Program-made: the position numbers and the translations under genes
The notes under the pieces: generated by a model
Told to the model about the DNA's origin: nothing
The model's input: the letters and a program-made list of their open reading frames with translations, nothing else
Databases searched by the model: none
Assembly (NCBI GenBank): GCA_003868215.1
Contig: QWDQ01000002.1
Span: 434,001-498,000, forward strand
Source: Pseudophaeomoniella oleicola
Lineage: Eukaryota; Ascomycota; Eurotiomycetes; Phaeomoniellales; Phaeomoniellaceae
DNA: 64,000 nt
Direction: 5' to 3'
Part shown: positions 42,451 through 51,922 of the stretch, in pieces
Layout of the letters: each line of letters starts with the position of its first letter
Position numbering within the stretch: the stretch's first letter is position 1

Positions 42451-43905
42451 TCACCAATGAAGTCCCGAGTGTATACCAGGTTCAAAGAACCGATCCCTAG
42501 CCAACGTGGGGTCAAGTCCATCGATTTTGCGGACGGACCAAGGCGGGTTGTCATCATCATCTGAAACATTATCGATTTGTACCAGGCGGTACTGGTCCAA
42601 CCTACGAAAAGGCAAAACAGCTCGGGCCACGGCAGAGACCCATCTCCACCGCCCGCTGGTCAGGGTGATGCGATTGAGATCCAGTTGTTTGAGTCCACGA
42701 TGTCCGGCGAGAAAGTCTATGAGCTCGTCTTGTGTCGTATCGAAGGAACCGAGACTTAATAATTCGAGATCTGGCAAAGGGGACTCGCTCAGGTAGTCTG
42801 TCAGAGGTAAGTTGAGGATCCAGCCTATGGCAGGGCCGTGATCGTCATCGCTGTAGTCCTTAGGTATATGAACTTTCAGCCGTCTGAGATTTGGGGTGGA
42901 TCTGATGAGACGGGCCAGAGCTCCGGTTTTGATGAGATCCTTGACTTCGTTCTCGACAGATTCTGGGGATGGAGGGTCATGCAGCTCTGTTTCATCGTCG
43001 AGTCCATCCACATAGTACCAATCCGATGTGTCAAGGCAGAGTTCTAAGTCATGCAGCTTGCTCAATGACTTTGACGAGCTTTTAAGACAGTCCAAAGTCG
43101 GATCACTTAGGCTCCGGAGGACGTGAATTCTGGCGCGGACTTTCAGACAAGAGATGTGATTAGGGGTTTCACTGATTGCACGCAATAGGTTGAGCAATCC
43201 ACGGAAGTCATGATCAGCTGATCCGCTCGGGACAATACGATTGCGTGGAGGATCACTTGCGTTATTCGACCATCGTTCCCACATGTAGTCGGCATAAACG
43301 ATGTTGGTGAGAGTTGGAAGTAGTGGGATCACGGACTTCAGGCATTCGTAATCGAGACCTTCGGATCGGATACGGTCCTGGTCCCCATACAGTTTCTTGA
43401 TAAGCCGTAAATGTCCCCCGATGTGCTCTTCTTGGCAGCCCTCACGGTGGCTTTCAGGATTCTTAAAGTCAAAGCTGTCTGGATCGTCTCCATTGCCATC
43501 CCCAATAAGCATGCAAGTGTTGCAGTCAGGGCAATCATCCACATGGGTATTATAGAAGTCTTCGTCCTGGTAGTCTTCCCATCTCAGGCATCTCCTGGTG
43601 TGAGAACTCCCATCGTAGATGATGGTTTTGATACCTTTGGTCAAAAGCGGCAGTTGTGACACTTTCTTGACAATGTCAATTTGACCCAAATCGGAAGATA
43701 TGAAGAGCGGTTCGAACAAGAACGGTGCAGCTAGCTCATTGAAAGCTTTACATGTGAGCCTGCAATTCTTCAAGTCTTTGCGCCCTGTATTTGGTCCTTG
43801 ATGGTACTGAAATGACCTGTTGGCAAACCAGATAATTCGCCTCGTCACTTCCACTGGTAATGGTAAAGAGGATCGTGGCAGACCTTGCTGCTTGCCGGTT
43901 TGCAT
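42451..43905 (-). CDS. F-box-type protein with Leu-rich region
   Basis: A single-exon 484-residue protein beginning MQTGKQQGLPRSSLPLPVEV. An F-box-like motif follows (SLPLPVEVTRRIIWFA at about residues 12-28, then CRLTCKAFNELAAPFLFEPL), the fungal pattern of F-box plus a 'cuticle'-style LRR region. Downstream segments such as LTNIVYADYMWE, STPNLRRLKVHIPK, LPDLELLSLGSF and HRGLKQLDLNRITL fit irregular leucine-rich repeats. A Cys/Asp loop (DDCPDCNTCMLIGDGNGDDPDSFDF) interrupts them. It would act as a substrate adaptor of an SCF ubiquitin ligase if functional. The frame is open upstream to 43962 but only from a TTG, and an acceptor-like CTTTCAG lies at about 43946-43952, so an upstream exon is possible. 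Confidence 0.75.
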   Translation of the reverse strand: MQTGKQQGLPRSSLPLPVEVTRRIIWFANRSFQYHQGPNTGRKDLKNCRLTCKAFNELAAPFLFEPLFISSDLGQIDIVKKVSQLPLLTKGIKTIIYDGSSHTRRCLRWEDYQDEDFYNTHVDDCPDCNTCMLIGDGNGDDPDSFDFKNPESHREGCQEEHIGGHLRLIKKLYGDQDRIRSEGLDYECLKSVIPLLPTLTNIVYADYMWERWSNNASDPPRNRIVPSGSADHDFRGLLNLLRAISETPNHISCLKVRARIHVLRSLSDPTLDCLKSSSKSLSKLHDLELCLDTSDWYYVDGLDDETELHDPPSPESVENEVKDLIKTGALARLIRSTPNLRRLKVHIPKDYSDDDHGPAIGWILNLPLTDYLSESPLPDLELLSLGSFDTTQDELIDFLAGHRGLKQLDLNRITLTSGRWRWVSAVARAVLPFRRLDQYRLVQIDNVSDDDDNPPWSVRKIDGLDPTLARDRFFEPGIHSGLHW

Positions 43906-44404
43906 GATGTCTACTTGATCTGAGATGTTTGGGAGACAGATCTTGCCTGAAAGTGAAGACAAGTGATTGCACGTAAATAGGAACTATCATTTAGCTCCTC
44001 TTATTTTGAGACCTACCACGATGCAGGATTGTTCTGGAGTAGCGTTACAGTTGTCAGCCCGTAGGCAGACGGGACCGTGTCGCAGAGAATTATCACATAT
44101 TGAGAACGTGGCCCCAAGGACAATAAATGTGGTTACTGGAATGAATTCAATTCAATTCAATTCAACAAGTAGTTGCCTCGATATTGAGAAATGTCGCCAA
44201 GGACGAGCCATTGACAAGCGGCGCTAGTGATGATTGGCTACAACGTTGTACATCCATCGATCACCAGCGCCAATCATCTTCAGATACGAATACCAGCAGG
44301 CATCACACTTCCGCTCATTGACTATCTGAGGCCATTATTTCACATCGCAATACTCGAGTCCCAATCCTTGCGAACAGTGGTGGAAGCAGCCTGCAATTTC
44401 AATC
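43906..44404. promoter_or_regulatory. shared divergent promoter region F-box/PEP12
   Basis: A 499-bp gap between two head-to-head starts. A short AATTC direct repeat (about 44143-44164) is the only visible structure. Confidence 0.4.
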
Positions 44405-45316
44405 ATGTCGTTTGATCGCTTAGCATCGTTAGAGGCGCAGCCGACGACCACCCGCCGCGATCAAGATCCAGAATATCAGGATGATCCAGAGTTCGCTCGC
44501 TTGACAAACAACCTGTCCACCAAACTGTTCGAACTGACCTCGAATATAACGAGACTGTCCAACGAGATCTCTCTTCTCGGCACGAAGCGCGATACCGACC
44601 GGGTGAGAGAGAGAGTTCATGACCTGCTAGAAGAGACCCGGGATGGCTTTAAAGAGATCGCTGAGGGTATAAAGAAAGTCCAGAACTGGGAAGATCTAAA
44701 CGTATGTACTATCGATACGTCTATCTATCAAGAATGCCCTGCGACCCGATACTGACATATGCTCTCCATCAAATAGCCATCGCAAAAGTACACCTCCTCA
44801 AAACTATCTCGCGAGTTCTCAGCCTCCCTCTCAGAATTCCAGGTCGTCCAACGGCGAGCCCTCGAGAAGCAACGCTCCGCCAGCACAGCCGCCCGCACCG
44901 CCCTCTCCGACGAAGTCCAATCCCCCGACAACACCCAATTCTCCGACTCGCAACAAATCGGCGGCCAGCTGCACCTCGCCTCGCAAGAACAGCTAAACCT
45001 CGCGAACCAAGACGAAGTTGATTTTCAAGAATCTCTCATCATCGAGCGCGAAGGAGAGATCCGACAGATCGAGCAGAGCGTCGGCGAGCTCAACGAACTG
45101 TTCCGTGATGTTGCCACCATGGTCCGAGAACAGGGCGAGAATCTGGACATGATCGATGCGAACGTCGATACGACGCTGACGAACACGAGGGGTGCGGACA
45201 GCGAACTCAGGAGTGCGTCGAGATACCAGAAGAGCGCGAGGAATAAGGCGTGCTGTCTGTTGTTGATATTGGCTGTGGTGCTGGTCATCATCATTCTGGC
45301 TGCTGTCCTTGGTTGA
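44405..45316 (+). CDS. PEP12: Endosomal/vacuolar syntaxin (Pep12-like Qa-SNARE)
   Basis: A membrane-fusion t-SNARE for traffic to the late endosome and vacuole. Two exons (44405-44701, 44777-45316; phase 0, intron 75 bp) give 278 residues. The N-terminal Habc helices start at DDPEFARLTNNLSTKLFELTS. The SNARE motif runs from about residue 188 (LIIEREGEIRQIEQSVGELN), with the central zero-layer Gln in MVREQGENLD, and ends near LRSASRYQKSARNKA. The C-terminal anchor is ACCLLLILAVVLVIIILAAV with one residue outside. The choice of Pep12 rather than Vam3 rests on overall pattern; the sequence alone leaves some doubt. Confidence 0.88.
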
Positions 45317-46019
45317 GCGGGCGGGGTTCAGTCAGATGTCAAATCGTTGCTATTAATTACGTTTGTGCTTGTCTTCATTCCACAAGTCAGAAGGAGGATG
45401 TCAAGTTGATTCGATCTTGTTGTACAGGAACTGCGACCAAACCCACGGAATGTACAGGGCGTTTGCAAGGGATATCTGTTTCTTTTTCAGCCGTGGGAAA
45501 GATTGAGCGCCTATTTAGTAGTATCAAGCATTTCGATATCCTATAGATTCTTTTGTGCATCTCTATCTCACTTTTCTATGAACCCCGATCTATTCGTTTC
45601 TCTGCCGACCATGCCTTGAACATCCATCATACGTGAGTGAGTACTTTTCAGTTGGAGATCTAGATTTGAACCGACGGATGTTGGGACCGATTTTCTGTAG
45701 ATCTGAAGAAGTCTGAAGGCCATCTTCTGCCCCTGGGACGTCGATGGATTGATTTAGTCGTGGAGTGATAATAGCAGCAATTCAGGTCCGATCATCATCC
45801 ATGTACTATAAGTGCGAAGCCTCTCCGCTGTAGCAGGCAGGCAGGCAGGCAGGCAGGCAAGCGAGCCGACATCAACATCCCCTGTTCTGGACATCATCTA
45901 GCAAGCAAATCTACCGGCCGGCTGGCTTGTTCGCATACTACTTCTCAGCGGCAGCACCACTGTCGTGGCAGATCTCGACCTAACTGCGCTCGTTGCCCAT
46001 CAAGACCATAGAACCATTT
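45317..46019. other. intergenic, convergent 3' ends
   Basis: 703 bp. It includes a GCAG tetranucleotide tract of about seven units (45833-45860). No coding signal. Confidence 0.6.
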
Positions 46020-46712
46020 TTAAGCCTGAGCCTCTGCCTGTGCATGACTCTCGTTCCGTTCGACGAGATCGCCGACGCCCAGCCCTCTGCCCACCTTGAC
46101 CTTGAACATCTTCTCTTTCTCCTTCTCGTCGCCGTCTTTCTTCTCGAGGCTGCCGGTCTCTCCACCCTCATCGATGCCTTCGGTGTCGATTTCTTTGGGG
46201 ATCTGGCCTTTCAGGTCCCATTTCATCTGCAACGCATCCTCGCCGTCCGCATAGTATCCCTTTTCCGTCTTCTCGACCTCGAAACCGAGTGTGTCTCTGT
46301 ACAGGCCAAGGGCAGCCTTGTTCGATATGCGCACGTGCAGGGAGACGTATTCGGCGCTGTAAACTTCCGCCATGGCCTGGGAACTCAGGCGCATTAGCTT
46401 TTCGGCTATCCCTAGCCGTCGGTGAGTACGGAGGACCGATATCGATGTGATGTGCCCATGTTGCGGCTGGCCTGGTGGGGTGTCTTCTTCGAGTTTGGCC
46501 AAAACGTATCCCACTACCTTGGGATATGTAGTTGGGCTATTTTTCGATGGCCGCACAATGGCGATAAACGAGAGTTGTGGCCAGGTCATCGCATGGTAGA
46601 GATAGTATTTTAGAAAGTAGTTTTCGGGAAGGTTGGTTATGTTGCATGTCTGAATACTGGGGAGGAGGGTTAAGTGAGAAGGGTACGAGCATAGGGGTAC
46701 TATATCGACCAT
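46020..46712 (-). CDS. ARD1: NatA catalytic subunit Naa10 (Ard1), N-alpha-acetyltransferase
   Basis: Acetylates the N-termini of nascent proteins at the ribosome together with Naa15. The 230-residue GNAT protein has [28 protein letters not shown], near invariant in Ard1. It also has [35 protein letters not shown] with the acetyl-CoA loop RRLGIA, and [23 protein letters not shown], then [15 protein letters not shown]. The C-terminal tail is charged and longer than in yeast-like forms ([14 protein letters not shown]). The extreme N-terminus ([19 protein letters not shown]) replaces the usual DIRxxRPxD pattern imperfectly, so a short undetected first exon is possible; the ATG at 46712 is the first in frame. 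Confidence 0.93.
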   Translation of the reverse strand: MVDIVPLCSYPSHLTLLPSIQTCNITNLPENYFLKYYLYHAMTWPQLSFIAIVRPSKNSPTTYPKVVGYVLAKLEEDTPPGQPQHGHITSISVLRTHRRLGIAEKLMRLSSQAMAEVYSAEYVSLHVRISNKAALGLYRDTLGFEVEKTEKGYYADGEDALQMKWDLKGQIPKEIDTEGIDEGGETGSLEKKDGDEKEKEKMFKVKVGRGLGVGDLVERNESHAQAEAQA

Positions 46713-47262
46713 TTTGAAGACTTTAGAAGATAAGAAAGGGAAAGTGGTAGTCGAGAACAGTAGTGAGTCGCAGGCTCGATGAAAAAGATCTCGTCGCTTC
46801 CTTCCTGATCTGGCGATCGTATATTGTCGTCGCAGTCGTCCGGGGTATGTACCTTACGGAATCACAGAAGCTGCAGCTGAGCCCTCCTTCTCCGAAACCG
46901 TTGGTACCTGAGATGTAGTCCCCTTCGCTGTCAGAAGAGTAATCCTGGTGTTGAGCCTCTATCGTCTGCGAATCGGAGATCGGATGTGAAGCAAAGCAAC
47001 GCACATTGTAGTTTTAACGAAATGCGGGGCGGTAGCTTGATATTATGTCAACGGTCTATTGTTCTACTACGTACGGCAGGATGCAAGAATACATCGATCT
47101 CTAAGTCTCTGGTTCAACTGTCTCTGGTATGCCTGGCCAAGAGAGATCAAATGTGCCTTGTGTCCTTAATTCGAAGTTGAGATTTGAGAAGGCTGTTCTT
47201 CTTAATTCAATCAACGTCTATCTTCTATTCAACTCCGTTGTCCTCCGTTGTCCCCCGACTAT
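46713..47262. other. intergenic
   Basis: 550 bp. A minus-strand frame (46723-47004) lacks an ATG and is not called. A TACTACGTACGG palindromic element is at about 47067-47078. Confidence 0.5.
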
Positions 47263-48930
47263 CTAAGTCGTATACTTAAATGCCCTGTTCTCCTTATCAG
47301 TCAAGTCCAACCAGTCCTGCTCTCCCTTCAGCTCGTTGATTTCTCCTTGTCGTCTCTTGTTACTCAAGTGGCAAAGCGCACCGTACGCAGTGATAGAAAA
47401 GATAGCGATCACATAGCACACGATCATTGCCACAGTGCCGCCAGTGTAAGCTGGAGCTTGATCTTCCTGAAAGGTCTGCGGGCCGATGATGTTGCCGACG
47501 GCCCATGAAATGTAGAACCAGGCGTACAGAAACAGCTTTTTACTATGGCCGGCAATGTTGGCTTGGTAGATGGAGACCAACGTGATATAAGGGGCCCAGT
47601 AGGTGTACAAGATGTAAAGGCCAATGAGTTGGCCGGCGAGGTTGGTGCGAGGCAATGTGTAGCATATGATTGCACCGATGAGTGGAAGGAGGATGGATGT
47701 TGCAACGACGACAACGCGGTATTTACGCGTTCTGGCAGCGATGTAGGAGAGGCCGATGCCTGAGAGTGTAGACATGGCCCCAGGTGGCATAGCCAGCAGA
47801 GAGGTCTGGAGCGAGTCGAAGCCAAGGCCGGAGATAATGAGGGTATTGAACGTAGTGAGGCCGCCGTTAGGGACTTGAAGTGCGATGATTGCAATCCAAA
47901 TCAACCAGGTCTTCGCATCGAGAACAGCCTCATATACTTGGCTCATCTTAAAGCTTGGTGACTCAACACCAGTGTTGTCACCTGCTTTGCGTTGGATCAA
48001 CATGAACTTTTGCCGAGAAGTGAGCCAAGGAGTATCGAGTGGATTGTTTGGCAAAAACAGGTACGTGACAACGGCCCAGATAATGGTGAAAGCACCGATG
48101 GCCAGGAAGATGATCTTCCAGCCGGCATAACTTCCGTGGTGATAACTGACAAGCCAGGCTGCGAAGCCGTTGATAATGGGTGCCACGACGTTGAGGATGA
48201 TGGCGTTCCGCTGTGGCTGTTCATGTGTTCGATACCACTGCGAGACGATCAGGGTTACGGCTGGGATTAAGAGAGCTTCAAAACCACCAAGGAGAAACCG
48301 GCAGGCGAAGAGACCGCCGAATGAGGTGCAAGCTGCCATGCACATCTCTGTGACACCCCACATGAGCACGCTGAACGAGAAGTAGGTGACCGCCGGGACT
48401 CTGTGAGAAGAGTCAGTTTATCCTCGGCGAAAAGAGTGAACCCATTGGGGAGAGTAAGTCTCACTTCTTCAACAGATATGCAGATGGGCCCATGAAGGCA
48501 AGACCCCCGAAGTAAGGAGCCGAACCGCACCACGAGTACTGTTGGCCTGTAAGATTGAGATCGTCTCTCAATCCATAGATGGCAGCAGCAGAAATGGCTG
48601 ACTTGTCCAATCCCGATAATGTCGCACAAACAAACAACTAGCCTCGGTCAGTCATGTTCAAGAGAGCTATATCGAGTACCCAGCGGTCGAGAGACTTACA
48701 ATGGGAACAAGCCTCCAATCAACCTTCCTCATAAGCCTCTTGTCCTCCTGAGCGGTCCACGGCTCATCGCCCATTACACCCGCATTCTCGGTAATGATCT
48801 GAGCGGCGATATCAACATCCTTTGCACGACCAGCCTTGATGGCCTTGACGGCCTCTTCGGCAGTGATTTCGGTGGACGCTACGACGGCGTCTGGCTCCCC
48901 TTTGGGGGTGGGAGTAATCACGTCTGCCAT
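47263..48930 (-). CDS. MFS anion:cation symporter of the Dal5 family (allantoate/sulfonate-type)
   Basis: A 12-helix plasma-membrane importer. Three minus-strand exons (48930-48700, 48637-48465, 48400-47263) join in phase to 513 residues. The cytosolic N-terminus ends at DWRLVPI. The second exon carries the Dal5 signature GLDKSAISAAAIYGLRDDLN and LTGQQYSWCGSAPYFGGLAF. RFLLGGFEALLIPAVTLIVSQWY matches helix 4 with the loop YRTHEQPQRNAI. PNNPLDTPWLTSRQK is the central loop, and NIIGPQTFQEDQAPAYTGG is the conserved segment before helix 11. Dal5-family members carry allantoate, ureidosuccinate or, as yeast Soa1, sulfonates. It is divergent from a TauD-type dioxygenase, which favours a sulfonate-like substrate here (inference). 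Confidence 0.88.
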
Positions 48931-49726
48931 CGTTCCTCAGAGATCCAGACCAAGAGGTTGTCAAGAACAACTATAGCAAGGAGAGTAGATCTCAACAAGG
49001 ACCGGGACAAAAGAGTAATCGACGGACAGAGAAGGAAAGGAAGATAATCAACATGTTTATGTATCCCATCCCATCGAATACCCCATACCTCGATATCACA
49101 ACTCCATCCACCCTCTCGGCGTTGCACCTTGCTTGGGTCATGTTGTATTATTCGTCTCTAGTATCAAGTCAGATAAGCAAGCCTCCCTACCTGAGTAATT
49201 AGCTAGCTTAGACCCTCATCTTCTCTACGTACGGAGATAAGCCACGCACGAGCATCGAGCATACAAGTACCACAGCATCGAGGAACAAACAAACCAACAC
49301 CAAAAACCCTCCGTGTGCGATACTGTGCGATGCATCTTGTTATCAACGGCGCCACGGCGCCGACGGCGATTGCTCCACATCAAGACCGAGATAAGCGACT
49401 CTTTCATCTACCGTAGTATCATGATTCCGAAAGAAAGTGGGGGCCTGATGTACTACGTACAGATCAGATATGTCCTTCATCCTACAATGAACGTATAGGG
49501 TACTGCAACTGTTTATACGCTATGGGATATCTTGGTTAATGAGCTGAACTGTGCACATTTGTTAGCAGATAGCTCCCGGCTCTAGCCAATGACGGCGTGG
49601 TTCCATCGAATCAAAAACCGAACATGATGGGATGGCATTGAAACCGGCTTCTCTTCTCTTTTTTCTTGCCGAGTTTCGTTCGCCTTTACCATTGCTATTT
49701 TTCTAGGTTCGGAAGGTCTTGTCTGA

Positions 49727-49759
<33 letters not shown>

Positions 49760-49911
49760 ACGAGAGGGAAGTGGTGCTTGATTGATTGGTTGATCTTGGT
49801 TCAAAAGGAAAGAGATATTTTTCGTATACGGTTGTTCTTCATCTCCTACTATCTAATTCTCATTTGTTTTGCTTCTGTTTGTCTTGTCTTGTCTTGTCTT
49901 GATCAAAAAAC
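48931..49911. promoter_or_regulatory. shared divergent promoter region, Dal5-type transporter / TauD
   Basis: A 981-bp gap. It carries twin GGCGCC palindromes in a short GC-rich block (about 49348-49367), a TACTACGTAC element (49451-49460) and an AT dinucleotide tract (49727-49753). No clear CysB-like, GATA or Cys3-type site could be made out with confidence. Confidence 0.4.
49727..49753. repeat. AT dinucleotide microsatellite, 13 units
   Basis: A perfect AT run about 160 bases before the dioxygenase ATG. Likely variable in length between strains. Confidence 0.95.
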
Positions 49912-51245
49912 ATGCCTGTCCCAATGGAAGCTACGAAGGCAGCACCGGCGCAATCGGCTCAGTCTTTATATCCCGATTACCTACCTTACTACGATCCCCT
50001 CGAGAAGGTTGTCCCCGTCGGACCGTTCGAGCATGTCGATCCAGGCCACATGGCCGATCCTAAGAAGCCCAACCTCCTGCGCAAAGCGACTGCGATCAAT
50101 GATCTCAGCCCACACGTTGGCACCGAAATCATTGGTGTCCAGCTCGATGAGCTCAGCAGTGAGGGGCTCGACGAGTTGGCCCTGATGTGCGCCGAACGTG
50201 GGTGTCTGGTATTCCGTGATCAGCAGTTTGCGAACATCGGGTTCGAGAGGCAAAAGAAGATCGCCGAGCATTTTGGACCGTTGCATAAGCACGGTTGGAT
50301 GCCGCATCCGAGAAACGGCCCTGAAGAGTTTGTCATTGTCTATGACAGTAGGGACGATCTGAGGATCAGGAAGTCGTGGGCCAGGAAGAGTCCGGTGCAG
50401 TTTCACGTTGATCAGTCCCCTGAAGTTCAGCCGCCAGGAGCGACCTTTTTCTGTATGTTGGAGAGTCCACCGGGTGTGGGTGGTGATACCATCATATCAA
50501 GTGTGAGTGCTCGAGGTTGTCGCTGATATTGTCATCGAGGTCGTCTCCATTGATTCCGGTTGCATGATGAGCGGCTGACGATGCTCTGTACTAATCATTA
50601 TTGGGATTTTTTACAGATGGTCCGGGCATTCGAGCGTCTCTCGCCTTCCTTCCGCAAGAGACTGGAAGGCCTCTGGGCTGTTCATAGCACTCAAAAGCCG
50701 ATTGCAAGAGAACTCCGGGATAATGGCGATAACTCGGTGGTTCGACGCCCAATAAGCCGCGTTGTCCACCCCGTCGTCATTGTTCACCCGGTCACCAAGA
50801 AGAAGGCGCTATTCGTCAATTCATCATACACCGAATCCATTGTTGGCTGGGATGACGAAGAGAGCGGTAAGTTTCTAGCTCCATTTCTATCTCTATCCCA
50901 ACCTGCCTCTTCAGATCCGAGTCTCCGCTCTCACCTCTCTCCGATTCATATCATCTTTCGATTAACACCCTTTACCTACCTTTAGATTATCTCCTCAAAT
51001 TCCTCTTCGACCACATAAACCGTGGTCACGACTTCTCCTGTCGTGTACGCTACGAGCCCGGCACGGTCGTCATCTGGGACCAGCGCGTCACCCAGCATTC
51101 GCAGACTCTCGATTATCCTGCGGGTGAGAGGAGGCACGCGTTCAGATTGACACCCTTGGCGAATAAACCGATCCCGAGTAAAATCGAGGAGGACGACGGG
51201 GAATGCAAGAAAGATGAGGATAGGGTTCTGTTGAATTTGTGTTGA
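49912..51245 (+). CDS. TauD/TfdA-family Fe(II)/2-oxoglutarate dioxygenase
   Basis: A non-heme iron oxygenase that hydroxylates a substrate such as taurine or another sulfonate, releasing sulfite, with 2-oxoglutarate as co-substrate. Three exons (49912-50502, 50617-50866, 50986-51245) join in phase to 366 residues. The first join restores GGDTIISS-MVRAFERLSP, a conserved block. The iron ligands are seen in FHVDQSPEV (H-x-D) and at the distal His in ERRHAFRLTPLA, where the downstream Arg binds 2-oxoglutarate. GCLVFRDQ and FGPLHKHGWMPHPRNGPEEF belong to the family core. The C-terminal tail is acidic and specific to this protein. It shares a promoter region with a Dal5-type transporter. The real substrate is not proven. 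Confidence 0.9.
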
Positions 51246-51922
51246 CCTGAATCATATCATCTGCAACTGTTACCCTTGAGATCAGCTGTTTTAGCATAGG
51301 TCGAGTAGCTAAATATCATATTCCTGATCCAGCATCATGAGATAAGGTGTATAATTGTAATAAATTAACGAGGTCGATGATTAAATTATGGTTTGATCGA
51401 AAATATTGTTCGAGAAATTCTCTGTCAGTAATATTTACGATAAAACGAAAGCAATAATATCATATTTAATATAAAATGTCGTGAAAATCTAACGAAAGAA
51501 TTATATCGCAGAGACAGAAACCACGGTCTTGACCTTTTTACGCAGACACCGGAAGCTGACAATCACGAAGCCACCATCGTACCTCCGTCGTCAAGTCTCT
51601 GGCATGGGATGATGATCAATGGTGGTAAATAATCATCTTGTGTTTTCTGAATGCGACTAATCGACTACATACGTACAAAGCAAACGCGTAAGGACTGCTT
51701 AACCAACAATTTTCACCCCCGTCCTCCCCATTACGTTCTATTCCCTAACAAATCTGCAGCTGGGTATCGCGGGTATCATATCGTTCCAATCCAAGCGCAT
51801 GAGATGGCATGACAACTGCATTACTCTGGTCAGACCAAACCATACAAGCACGTTCTCTCTTTCGAGATCACGTGGTCTGCCCATTCGCTCCTCTCGTCTG
51901 GGACATGTAGGTATCTACTACA
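51246..51922. other. intergenic with an AT-rich island
   Basis: 677 bp between convergent stops. Bases about 51300-51515 are markedly AT-rich (runs such as AATATCATATTTAATATAAA). No coding signal. Confidence 0.55.

Noticed and set aside
46723-47004. Minus-strand frame upstream of ARD1, possible first exon
   Set aside because: It has no ATG (starts only at GTG), and no join to ARD1 restores the expected N-terminal motif.
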